Shown here: positions 54,600-63,043 of the stretch, piece after piece
Layout: each line of letters begins with the position of its first letter
How positions within the stretch are numbered: position 1 is the stretch's first letter
Origin: Thermoproteota archaeon
GTDB lineage: Archaea > Korarchaeota > JAOZGF01 > JAOZFZ01
Assembly: GCA_027492035.1 (NCBI GenBank)
Contig: JAOZFT010000007.1
Coordinates: 1-64,000, forward strand
Length of the DNA stretch: 64,000 nucleotides
Direction of reading: 5' to 3'
Translations under genes and position numbers: made by a program
The notes under the pieces: model-generated
What the model was told of the DNA's origin: nothing
What the model saw: only the letters and a program-made list of their open reading frames with translations
Databases searched by the model: none

Positions 54600-55631
54600 T
54601 TAAGGTTTGAAACCGTTAAGTATAGCTAAGTAGATCGTGTTAGCTGTTAAATCGGCTGTTGTTCCAGGGTTCAACTTCTTTTGTTTCAATTCTTCATCTA
54701 ACTTCTCTATTTCCCTCCTTCCCTCTTTAGTTTTCAGTCCTCCGAGCTTAAGAATTTCCTTTGCCCTCTTACTTACCTCGATGGAGGTTTTTAACCCCTT
54801 TTTTACAGCCTCCTTTATATCCCTCACGCCACTTCTCAAACCTACTTTTCTAGCAATGAAAGTGTCAGGGTGGGAAGCCAAAATTTTCAAGAAAGTGTGG
54901 ACAGTTGCTGTGTTCACACTCCCTGTTTCATTTAAAACTTTAAAAAATGTTTTTAGCCCTGTTTGGAAAGAAATATTCATTTTTGAAACCCATTCACGGG
55001 AGATATTGTCCCATGAACTTGAAATCTCCATTACTTCATAGAGAGTCAATTTCTCCTTCATTATTTCTTCTTTAAAATTTTCTTTGTTTATATCTGGAGC
55101 TTTAACATTTACTAATTCACCTAGGGTAGTTGAAGAAACTTCATATATGCCTTGATAAACACTTATAGTATCTTCAACTGTGGTTGAAGACACTATTTGG
55201 GAAAAGTTTTCCTTTAAATCAAGTAAACTTGCCCTTTTTAATGAGGAGCATATTCCAACAGCAGCTGTTAAGGGTATGAAAAGCAAAATTACTCCAAGAT
55301 GAGTATTACCTCCCCTATGCCAACTTTTAACTTCTCTCAGTGACCTCAAAATCAGCTCCCCTACCTTAACGCTTCTAAGTTTCTTATTTTTAATCCCTAC
55401 TCTGTATCCCCTCAAAAAGGCCTCCTTCACAGCCGGGGCTAAAGCTATACTCCCAGCAATGAATTCCTCAAAAGTGGTATCTTTAAAATCACTTGTTCTG
55501 TGGATATTTCCAGGTTTTGGATAACCACTTACTTCCAAAGCTGCAGCTAACTGAGCAGCTAAAGCCACGTTTTGGCTGACTTTAGACAAGCTGCCGTCAA
55601 GAAATTTTTCGCACAGAAATAATTGTTTCAT
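54600..55631 (-). CDS. CitG/MdcB-like triphosphoribosyl-dephospho-CoA synthase-family protein
   Basis: A 343-residue protein of the family that in bacteria makes 2'-(5''-triphosphoribosyl)-3'-dephospho-CoA. Hallmarks: LEVSGYPKPGNIHRTSDFKD, the phosphate-binding HRGGNTHLGVILLFIPLTAA, and SHPDTFIARKVG. In archaea and methylotrophs this branch appears with H4MPT genes, not with citrate lyase, so a role in methanopterin or a related cofactor is inferred. It converges on mptG. An AAAGGGAT site precedes the ATG. Confidence 0.85.
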   Translation of the reverse strand: MKQLFLCEKFLDGSLSKVSQNVALAAQLAAALEVSGYPKPGNIHRTSDFKDTTFEEFIAGSIALAPAVKEAFLRGYRVGIKNKKLRSVKVGELILRSLREVKSWHRGGNTHLGVILLFIPLTAAVGICSSLKRASLLDLKENFSQIVSSTTVEDTISVYQGIYEVSSTTLGELVNVKAPDINKENFKEEIMKEKLTLYEVMEISSSWDNISREWVSKMNISFQTGLKTFFKVLNETGSVNTATVHTFLKILASHPDTFIARKVGLRSGVRDIKEAVKKGLKTSIEVSKRAKEILKLGGLKTKEGRREIEKLDEELKQKKLNPGTTADLTANTIYLAILNGFKP

Positions 55632-55694
55632 TTAAAATCCCTTTCTAAGTTTCTAGGTGGAGAAATATGCTTAAGCTTTAATAAAGCTTTAAAT

Positions 55695-55829
55695 ATGCCT
55701 CAACATGTTTGGGTTAAAAAGGTAGAGGTAAAGGTAGAGGTACCCTTAATTTTTCTGAAAAAAGTTTCTTTAAATTTATTGAAGGTTTCTGAAGGTGAAA
55801 AAATAAAAAACTGGTTATTCTTGAAGTAG
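55695..55829 (+). CDS. Possible small ORF, doubtful
   Basis: A 44-codon frame rich in Val and Lys (VWVKKVEVKVEVPLIFLKKV) between the CitG-like and CAAX-protease genes, divergent from the former. There is no clear ribosome-binding site; a repeated AAGGTAGAGGTA sequence makes part of the frame. The frame is open further upstream to 55623. It could be a real short beta-strand protein or chance. Confidence 0.2.
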   Translation: MPQHVWVKKVEVKVEVPLIFLKKVSLNLLKVSEGEKIKNWLFLK

Positions 55830-55855
55830 TGAAGCAGTGTAAAGGATGAAAATAA

Positions 55856-56635
55856 ATGACTGAGACCAAAGGTGGAAATGAAGTATTAGGTAATGGAAAA
55901 CTAGTTTTTTATGCTTTTTTAGTGTTTATAGGTGCAATGGTTTTACAAGGCTTACTTGAAGGTTTATTGATTATATCTTACGCTTACTTACAAGGTTTAA
56001 ATATCTTAACTCACACCGAAGAACTTTTTAATGTTTTGAAGAAGTTAATGAAAGTCTTAGTTTTAATTACAGATTTTGTTTTTATCTTTTCCTCATTGAT
56101 GGTTTTCAGAAGAATTTATAATCCGAAAGTGAAATTATTTCCTGAGAAAAAAACTAAATTACTTCTTGGTTTAGTGGCTGCTTTTCTAGGTTTTCTCTCC
56201 GCCGTGCTGGTTACTTACCTCTTCGCTTTCATTCTTAAATTTAAGGTTCCAAAGTGGTTTGTAGAAGTTTCTAAGCCGGTAGATTTGCCAGATTTCATTT
56301 GCTGGCTTGGTATTATTTGGTTAACTGTTGGACCAGCTGAGGAACTTTTCTTTAGAGGAGTTATTCAAGAATATTTTACTAAATGGGGAGGTGAAGTCTC
56401 AGGAATTATTTTCTCGTCCCTATTCTTTGCTTTAGCCCATACACAGTTTAATTTATGGGTTAGGTTCCCTGGCCCGTTTGTTACTAGTCTAGTTTACAGT
56501 TACTTCTATACTAAAACAAAAAGTTTAGCTCCTGTTTGGTTAGCTCATTCTTTACATGACACCATTGCTTACGCTTTGCTCTTTTTTACCTCGGTTGATC
56601 CTATTAAAATCTTAAATGTTCTTTTCTCTGCTTAG
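55856..56635 (+). CDS. CPBP-family CAAX-type intramembrane protease
   Basis: A 259-residue membrane protein with about seven helices. The glutamate metalloprotease motifs of the CPBP/Abi family are present: GPAEELFFRGVIQEY (EExxxR), FFALAHTQFNLW (the first His), and WLAHSLHDTIAYA (second His region). In eukaryotes such enzymes cut prenylated CAAX tails; in prokaryotes the targets are mostly unknown. AAAGGATGA precedes the ATG. The 3' end overlaps the ABC ATPase gene by 32 bases, tail to tail. Confidence 0.85.
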   Translation: MTETKGGNEVLGNGKLVFYAFLVFIGAMVLQGLLEGLLIISYAYLQGLNILTHTEELFNVLKKLMKVLVLITDFVFIFSSLMVFRRIYNPKVKLFPEKKTKLLLGLVAAFLGFLSAVLVTYLFAFILKFKVPKWFVEVSKPVDLPDFICWLGIIWLTVGPAEELFFRGVIQEYFTKWGGEVSGIIFSSLFFALAHTQFNLWVRFPGPFVTSLVYSYFYTKTKSLAPVWLAHSLHDTIAYALLFFTSVDPIKILNVLFSA

Positions 56636-58169
56636 GGTTCCTGTTAGGTCTTATCCCCCCCATCATTAAACCTATTTCCTCTATCGTAAATTCTTCCGGC
56701 TTTCCAATCCCTAAAAATTCTCCTTCATACATTACAGCTACTCTACTGCTTAATTCTAAGGCTTCCTCTAGATCTGCTGAAACAAGCAGTATTGCTTTTC
56801 CTTGATCCCTCATTTTAAGCAGCAACTCTCTTATGTAAAGAGTTGAAGCTATATCTAACCCCCTTGTTGGGTGAGCTGCAATAATTAAGGATGGTTCTTT
56901 GCTTAACTCTCTACCCACTATTAATTTCTGCTGATTCCCACCACTTAGGCTTCGTGCAGGTATTTTCAAGCTTGTGGTTACTACATTAAATTTTTTAATC
57001 ATTTCTTTCGCGAAGTTCGTTATAGCTGACCAGTTTAATTTGCCCAGTGCCTGCGTAAACCTGGGTTCAAATTGTCTACCTAACACGCTGTTCTCTAAAA
57101 TTGTGAAGTCAAGCACTAACCCATACTTTTGTCTGTCCTCAGGAATGTTTGAAACACCTTGACTGTAGATAAACTTGGGATCTGGTTTCTCTATTTTTCT
57201 CCCATTAAGGAATATCTCTCCGGTTTCAGCTGGTCTGAGACCTGTAAGAGCCTGTAAAAGTTCTGTTTGGCCATTTCCCTCTACCCCTACTACACCAAAG
57301 ATTTCCCTTTCTTTAACTTCAAACGAAACACCTTTAACAGCTGGTCTCCCGCTGTCATCCAAAACTGTTAAGTTTTTAACTATAAGAACAGGTTTCCCCA
57401 CTTCAATTCTTTCTTTCCTTATTTTCAATTCTATTTCTTCCCCAACCATCATTTTTGCAAGTTCTTCAGGTGTTGCCTTGCTTGTTTCTATTCTTCCAGT
57501 AACCTTTCCTTGCCTGAGAACAGTTACTCTATCTGTTACTTCGATAGCTTCCTTTAGTTTATGGGTTATAAAAACGATGGATTTCCCTTTTTCACGCATA
57601 CTTTTCAGAACTTTAAAGAGTTCTTTGACTTCAAGAGGAGTTAGAAAGGAAGTCGGTTCATCTAGTATCAACACGTTAGCGCCCTTGTAAAGGAGTTTAA
57701 GGATTTCAACCCTTTGTTGCACACCTAAAGGAAGTTTTTCCACTGGAGTATTCGGGGGAACTTTAAGCCCTGTTTCATTCATTAAGCGTTGAAATATCTT
57801 TTCAGCCTTTTTGAGGTTTAATGTTGAGAAAGGAATCAATAACCCTTTGCCTTTTCTCTCTAACCCAAGTATAAGGTTTTCTACGGGTGTGTACATTGGT
57901 ACCAGTGAGAAATGTTGGTGAACCATTCCTATTCCGAGTTTTAAGGCATCAGAAGGGTTTTTAAAATCAACCTTCTCTCCATTAATAAATATTTCTCCTG
58001 CAGTGGGTCTAAGCAACCCCGAAAGAATTTTCATAAGGGTTGTTTTACCCGCCCCATTTTCACCCAATAAACCCACAATTTCACTTTCCCCTACACTAAA
58101 ATTCACACCTTTAAGAGCCACTGTACCGTCAGGGTAAATTTTCTTTATACCTCTCATTTCAATTTTCAT
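56604..58169 (-). CDS. Nucleoside/sugar-type ABC transporter ATPase (two ABC domains)
   Basis: A duplicated ATPase of 521 residues. First half: Walker A GENGAGKTT, signature LPLGVQQRVEILKLLYKG, Walker B LILDEPTSFLTP. Second half: GVEGNGQTE in the Walker A place (degenerate, no GKT/S), signature LSGGNQQKLIVGRELS, and LIIAAHPTRGLDI for Walker B. One full and one reduced site is normal in the RbsA/NupO type. It belongs with the divergent permease and lipoprotein genes at 58329-61883. AAGGAAGT precedes the ATG. Confidence 0.9.
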   Translation of the reverse strand: MKIEMRGIKKIYPDGTVALKGVNFSVGESEIVGLLGENGAGKTTLMKILSGLLRPTAGEIFINGEKVDFKNPSDALKLGIGMVHQHFSLVPMYTPVENLILGLERKGKGLLIPFSTLNLKKAEKIFQRLMNETGLKVPPNTPVEKLPLGVQQRVEILKLLYKGANVLILDEPTSFLTPLEVKELFKVLKSMREKGKSIVFITHKLKEAIEVTDRVTVLRQGKVTGRIETSKATPEELAKMMVGEEIELKIRKERIEVGKPVLIVKNLTVLDDSGRPAVKGVSFEVKEREIFGVVGVEGNGQTELLQALTGLRPAETGEIFLNGRKIEKPDPKFIYSQGVSNIPEDRQKYGLVLDFTILENSVLGRQFEPRFTQALGKLNWSAITNFAKEMIKKFNVVTTSLKIPARSLSGGNQQKLIVGRELSKEPSLIIAAHPTRGLDIASTLYIRELLLKMRDQGKAILLVSADLEEALELSSRVAVMYEGEFLGIGKPEEFTIEEIGLMMGGIRPNRNPKQRKEHLRF

Positions 58170-58328
58170 ACTTCCTTAAACCTCACTGAAAAAAAAGAAA
58201 GATGTGGAGTCTGCTCGAGAAAAATCGGGACCTTTTTTAAAGTGAACAGTGAGTAACCATTAAGAAAATTTTTAAAACTTTTGTGGTTTTGATAACTAAA
58301 TTCCTTAAAAAAGAGAGGGAGGGTAAAT

Positions 58329-59372
58329 GTGAAAGAGTATAATCCGTTACTGCTTTCAATCGGACAATCCATTCTTGCAATTGCAATAGGTTTGTTGATA
58401 GGAAGTGCATTGATTGCTTTTTTTGGTTACGACCCTTTGAAGGCTTTTATAATGCTTTTTAAGGGTGCTTTCGGAGGACTGTCTGAAACCCTTGAAACCC
58501 TTGCATATTCTGTTCCGTTCATGCTCACAGCTATACCCTTCGCAATAGGCATGCAAGCAGGCCTTTTTAACATAGGAGCTGAAGGACAAATGTACTTGGG
58601 AGCTGTAGCTGCTGTTGCAGTCGGAGGAGCTCTTTCTTTGCCTCCTTACATTCACTTAATTTGTGCAACAGTTTTTTCAATGGTTGCCGGTGCATTGTGG
58701 GCTTATCCAGCTGCGGTTTTAAAAATTAAAAGGGGAGTTCATGAAGTTATTTCAACAATAATGCTTAATTGGATAGCCTTCTATCTCTCAATTTATTTGA
58801 TAGTTTACCATTTAGCACAACCCGGAAGAGCTGAGAGAAGCTTACCTATTCTCCCAACATCAAGGTATGCTGTTTTATATTCTGGTTCCACACTTACCAC
58901 CGTCATATTTGTAGCTGTTGGTTTCTGCATCCTCCTTCATTTCTTCCTTAAGGGAACAAGGATAGGGTATGAAATGAGAGCAGCTGGCTCAAACCCTGAC
59001 GCCGCCAGATACGCAGGCATAAACATTAACAAAGTCATAATACTCAGTTTTATCATTGGAGGCATGGCTTCAGGCTTGGCTGGTGCAAGTCAAATACTTG
59101 GCAGGCCACCTGCGTGGGCTCTCTACGCAACTCTTGGAAACATAGTGAACATAGGTTTTGACGGAATAGGAGTGGCGTTAATAGGTAGGAATAATCCAAT
59201 TGGAGGAATATTTGCTGCTATTTTTTATGGTGCCCTTTTAAATGGAGGGAGGTCTATGGAGTATTACGTAGGTGTACCATCCGAACTTGTCCGTGCAGTA
59301 AACGGTTTAATAGTGTTAGCTCTTGCATCACCAGAAATAATAAGTATTGTAAGGAGGAAGATTAAGAAATGA
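58329..59372 (+). CDS. Nucleoside-type ABC transporter permease 1
   Basis: A permease of about ten helices (347 residues) of the BmpB/YufP-like group that imports nucleosides. Marks: [20 protein letters not shown] near 80, [18 protein letters not shown], and [20 protein letters not shown] (cytoplasmic coupling loop). The GTG start follows GAGGGAGGG. It is first of three genes on this strand and is divergent from its ATPase with 159 bases between starts. A TATA-like AAAATTTTTAAAAC lies near 58265. Confidence 0.9.
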   Translation: MKEYNPLLLSIGQSILAIAIGLLIGSALIAFFGYDPLKAFIMLFKGAFGGLSETLETLAYSVPFMLTAIPFAIGMQAGLFNIGAEGQMYLGAVAAVAVGGALSLPPYIHLICATVFSMVAGALWAYPAAVLKIKRGVHEVISTIMLNWIAFYLSIYLIVYHLAQPGRAERSLPILPTSRYAVLYSGSTLTTVIFVAVGFCILLHFFLKGTRIGYEMRAAGSNPDAARYAGININKVIILSFIIGGMASGLAGASQILGRPPAWALYATLGNIVNIGFDGIGVALIGRNNPIGGIFAAIFYGALLNGGRSMEYYVGVPSELVRAVNGLIVLALASPEIISIVRRKIKK

Positions 59373-60355
59373 GAAATGTGAAAGTTAAAACCTGGGCAAA
59401 AGCAGCTTCTCTAATAATTTTCTTTGCAGTTTTCTATTTGATCCTTAAAATTTTCAATCTTAAACCTGTATCGTTGCTTGAAGCGGGACTCTTAGCCATG
59501 ACCCCTTTAACTTTTGCAGCTGTTGGTGAATCAATAAATGAGAAAGCAGGCCTTGTAAACATCGGAATAGAGGGAATATTTCTGATTTCAGCTGTTGCAG
59601 GAGTTTTTGGGGCTGAAGTTTTCAATAACGGCTATGCTGGTTTGTTAGTGGGTTTGTTAGCCGGAGCTTTTATAGGTTTGATTTTAGGGGTAGTAAGTGT
59701 TTATTTGAAAGCAGATCAAATCATAGCCGGGATGGGGATAAACATCTTTGCCCTTGGAATGGTTTCTTTTCTTTTAATGGTTCTTTGGGCTTTTCCAGGT
59801 ATACATGTGTTTCCGAAAGAGTTAATGGTCCCCTCATTTTACACAGTGATTGGCAGAGTGAGTCCTGTTACAGTATTAGCTATTATAACTGCTTTCGCTG
59901 GTCATTTTTTTCTTTATAAAACGGTTTTGGGTTTCAGAATAAGGGCGGCAGGTGAAGAACCTGAAGCAGTTGATATAGCGGGAGTGAGAGTAGACAGGAT
60001 AAGAATTTTTACTTCTGTTTTAGGGGGTGCACTGGCGGGAGTAGGAGGGGCTTTTATGCCACTTTGCTGGTTCGGTGCACTTGTAAAAGAGGTTTCGGCA
60101 GGAAGAGGTTTCATAGCTCTTGCATGTGTAGTTTTTGCAGGGTTAGAGCCTCTATTATCACTAGTTGCAGCTTTTATATTTGGTTTTAGTGAAGGATTAG
60201 CTTACTCTACTGCAATCACCCCAGGAGTAAAAGAAGTAGTACCTTTCTACTTTGTCCAAATGATCCCTTACATAACAACTTTAGCTGTTGTGACAGTAAC
60301 AATAGGCAGAAAAAGATTTCCCAAAGCGATAGGGAAGCCTTACTCTAGAGAGTAA
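59369..60355 (+). CDS. Nucleoside-type ABC transporter permease 2
   Basis: Second permease (328 residues): [20 protein letters not shown] near 50, [20 protein letters not shown], and [20 protein letters not shown] as the coupling loop. Its ATG overlaps the stop of permease 1 (ATGA). It pairs with permease 1 to form the channel. Confidence 0.9.
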   Translation: MRNVKVKTWAKAASLIIFFAVFYLILKIFNLKPVSLLEAGLLAMTPLTFAAVGESINEKAGLVNIGIEGIFLISAVAGVFGAEVFNNGYAGLLVGLLAGAFIGLILGVVSVYLKADQIIAGMGINIFALGMVSFLLMVLWAFPGIHVFPKELMVPSFYTVIGRVSPVTVLAIITAFAGHFFLYKTVLGFRIRAAGEEPEAVDIAGVRVDRIRIFTSVLGGALAGVGGAFMPLCWFGALVKEVSAGRGFIALACVVFAGLEPLLSLVAAFIFGFSEGLAYSTAITPGVKEVVPFYFVQMIPYITTLAVVTVTIGRKRFPKAIGKPYSRE

Positions 60356-60509
60356 ATGCCTTTTTTCAAAGGCGACTTGTTACACCTTACTTAAGCTGAG
60401 AATATTAAATTTTGGCATTCACTCAAAAATTAGTTAAAGTGGAAAACTTTATAAATGCGGGAGGACGCAAAGAAATTAAGGCACCTTCTTTTAGAAGTGA
60501 AGGGAGGAG

Positions 60510-61883
60510 ATGTTTTTGCATCTATTAAGAAGTTTCAAGGTTTCGCTTGCATTCTCAGCTATAGCCCTTCTTTTGTTAGCCGGCTGCCTAGGTCAACCAA
60601 CGCCCACGGCCACACCTGCACCTACAGCAACACCTACCGCAACCGTAACCCCTACGGCAACCCCCACACCTAAACCGAAACCCATCAAAATAGCAGTTGT
60701 GTCAGATATAGGAGGAAGAGGAGATTTAAGTTTTAATGACATGGCCTTTAAAGGAGGAGAAGAAGCAGAGAAAGATTTTGGAGTCAAAATGGTTGAGTTA
60801 ATAAGTAAAGTTGAAGCTGACTATATTCCAAACTTAAGGACAGCTGCAAAAGACCCTGACGTAAAATTGATAGTTGGAGTAGGTTTCTTATTAAGTGATG
60901 CATTAGCAGAAGTTGCAAGAGAATACCCAGATAAAAACTTCGTTGGCATAGACACTTACGCACAGTCTATAATAAAGGATAAGTACCCAGGTGAGTATCC
61001 CCTACCCAATTTAATGGACATATCCTTTGAAGAACACAAAGGAAGCGCCTTAGTAGGAGCATTAGCAGCTTTATTGGCAATACACTACAACAAGCCACAT
61101 GTAGGGGTAGTTTTGGGAATAGAAATACCTGTCCTGTGGAAATTCGAAATAGGGTACAAGTGGGGAGTAGATTGGGGCATAAAATGGTATGAACAGAAAT
61201 TCGGTAAAAAAGCGCCAGGAATAGGGCAGGTACCAGTTAAATCAAGAGTGTTATGGACATACACAGGCACATTCAGTGACATAACAAAAGGGTATCTGGC
61301 ATCAAAGGACATGTATGCAAAAGATGCAGTAGCCGTATACAATGTTGCAGGCCCACTAGGTTTAGGGATTAATCAAGCCGTGGAAGAAATAGCTGCAGAG
61401 AAAAACCTTACAATGGGGCCACCGTTCTGGATTGGAGTAGATGCGGATCAAGACTGGATAAATCCAGGCTTCGTAATCGCTAGCATGATGAAAAGAGTTG
61501 ACAGAGGGGTATACTACGCCACTAAATTACTTATGGAAAATAAATTCAGAGAGGTAGTCAATGAGACTTCAGGTGTAATGGTGCTTGGAATAGGAACAAA
61601 AGTCGCTGGAATTCCCATGGAAGGAATTTCCGTTAGTACATTAACTGACTTGGATGAATTCATTCAAATGGGTGTAAACGCAGAGAAGCTAACTGGCAAA
61701 AAAGTTTTACCTGCCACACCTGACGAAATAAAGAGTAAAGTTAAAGCTATGCGTGAATCTGTTCCATCATGGATTTGGGATGCGGTTTCAGAGCTTGAAT
61801 CAAAAATAAGAAGTGGTGAAGTGGAAGTACCAATGGTTATGACTAAGGACCTAGTTGACCACTGGAGAGGCATACTTGGCTAA
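60510..61883 (+). CDS. BmpA/Med-family nucleoside-binding lipoprotein
   Basis: Extracytoplasmic ligand-binding lipoprotein of the nucleoside importer. A signal sequence with lipobox (AIALLLLAGC) is followed by a Pro/Thr/Ala linker (PTATPAPTATPTATVTPT). The binding fold starts at KIAVVSDIGGRGDLSFNDMA and includes VGVGFLLSDALAEVAREYPD and FEEHKGSALVGALAALLAIH, all typical of BmpA. The ligand is most likely a purine nucleoside, by family. Start ATG 60510 is very close to GGGAGGAG; TTG 60516 has better spacing. The linker style matches that of the LivK lipoprotein in this window. Confidence 0.9.
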   Translation: MFLHLLRSFKVSLAFSAIALLLLAGCLGQPTPTATPAPTATPTATVTPTATPTPKPKPIKIAVVSDIGGRGDLSFNDMAFKGGEEAEKDFGVKMVELISKVEADYIPNLRTAAKDPDVKLIVGVGFLLSDALAEVAREYPDKNFVGIDTYAQSIIKDKYPGEYPLPNLMDISFEEHKGSALVGALAALLAIHYNKPHVGVVLGIEIPVLWKFEIGYKWGVDWGIKWYEQKFGKKAPGIGQVPVKSRVLWTYTGTFSDITKGYLASKDMYAKDAVAVYNVAGPLGLGINQAVEEIAAEKNLTMGPPFWIGVDADQDWINPGFVIASMMKRVDRGVYYATKLLMENKFREVVNETSGVMVLGIGTKVAGIPMEGISVSTLTDLDEFIQMGVNAEKLTGKKVLPATPDEIKSKVKAMRESVPSWIWDAVSELESKIRSGEVEVPMVMTKDLVDHWRGILG

Positions 61884-61888
61884 ACCTA

Positions 61889-61905
61889 CCCCTTTCCTTT
61901 TTCTT
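61889..61905 (+). terminator. Pyrimidine-rich tract after BmpA-type gene
   Basis: Starting 6 bases past the stop, a CCCCTTTCCTTTTTCTT tract could end transcription of the transporter genes. Inferred from base composition. Confidence 0.35.
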
Positions 61906-62172
61906 AAAAAGTTTCAATGAAGACCAAACACTGTTTCTAAAAAGCCCATAAAGCAAATTTAATCCCTCTACAGAATCATATAAAACAAATGTAGTTACCA
62001 TATAAACTAGGCTCAGAAATATAAGAAATTGGGCTGTAAATGGAGAAGCAAAAGACAGAAACCTAACGTGAATTTAAAGAAAACGAAAGATTTTTAAAGA
62101 AAAATGTACAAGCCTAAACTTTATTAGTAAACTTTTAACTTGAATATTTTTAACTTTGTAAGGTGAAAAATT

Positions 62173-62922
62173 TTGTTAATGAACTCGTCAAAGGAAGGAA
62201 GTGCTAAGTCTAGGTTAATAGCTTTTTTGGCTATTTCAACAGCATTAGTTGCTGCAGCAACAATGGTTTTTCAGTTATATATACCCTCCACCAGAGGATA
62301 TTTCAACATTGGTGAAGTTATGGTTTACACAACCGCCTTGCTTTTTGGACCCTTTATAGGAGGGTTCGCCGGAGGGGTGGGGTCTGCTTTAGCTGATGTT
62401 TTCACTGGTTACTTCGTTTATGCACCTGCAACTTTAGTTATTAAGGGTGTTGAGGGGTTTCTTGTTGGTTTTTTAACTACCCAAAACATCCCAGGGAGCA
62501 GGAAGAAATGGTTCATGTTTACTTTCCTTCTAGCCTTGATTGTTTCATTAATTACTTATTTTGTAGGAGTTAACTTCTATGTGGGAGCTGCAGAGTTTTC
62601 TATTGGTTTATTTAGTGCTCAAACCACGTTATCAATTTTCATTCCTGAAGTTTTCTGGGTTGTTCTTTCTGTGGTTTTGTTTTTGGTCATTGTAGTTGCA
62701 GGTTTTTTGGTGGAGCCGCAAATAGGTTGGGTTGTTTTTTCAGTGGTTATAGGGGGGGTTGAAATGGTGCTTGGTTATTTTTTGTATGAGCAGTTTGTTC
62801 TGGGTTACTATGCTTTTCTGGAGGTTCCATTTAACATAGCTCAGGCAGTAATTGGCTTAATAATTTCTATACCTCTATATAAGATCGTTAAAAAAGTAAC
62901 TGAGGGAAGGGTCTCTCTTTAA
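62173..62922 (+). CDS. ECF-type transporter S component (substrate unknown)
   Basis: A 249-residue membrane protein resembling the substrate-capturing subunit of energy-coupling-factor importers. The first helix begins SRLIAFLAISTALVAAATMV with Ala-x-x-x-Ala spacing; then FNIGEVMVYTTALLFGPFIG, GGFAGGVGSALADVFTGYFV and PATLVIKGVEGFLVGFLTTQ follow the usual S-component pattern for vitamins. Two more helices than usual lie after residue 150. The energising genes are not in the window, so it presumably shares a module elsewhere. GGTGA precedes TTG 62173 and ATG 62179. It lies before a PLP-enzyme gene in the same direction. Confidence 0.75.
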   Translation: MLMNSSKEGSAKSRLIAFLAISTALVAAATMVFQLYIPSTRGYFNIGEVMVYTTALLFGPFIGGFAGGVGSALADVFTGYFVYAPATLVIKGVEGFLVGFLTTQNIPGSRKKWFMFTFLLALIVSLITYFVGVNFYVGAAEFSIGLFSAQTTLSIFIPEVFWVVLSVVLFLVIVVAGFLVEPQIGWVVFSVVIGGVEMVLGYFLYEQFVLGYYAFLEVPFNIAQAVIGLIISIPLYKIVKKVTEGRVSL

Positions 62923-63043
62923 ACCTAGAATTCCTTATTTTTATAAATTAAAGAAACAGAAATTTCAGGGTATTTGGGTTTAAGTGAGTCTTTTAAAAGG
63001 CAACTTTACACAGTTCAAGATTTAAGTTCGGCAGGAGGTTTTT

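Noticed and set aside
57175-57690. 171-codon plus-strand frame inside the ABC ATPase gene
   Set aside because: Antisense shadow of a well-conserved ATPase; no ribosome-binding site or known domain.
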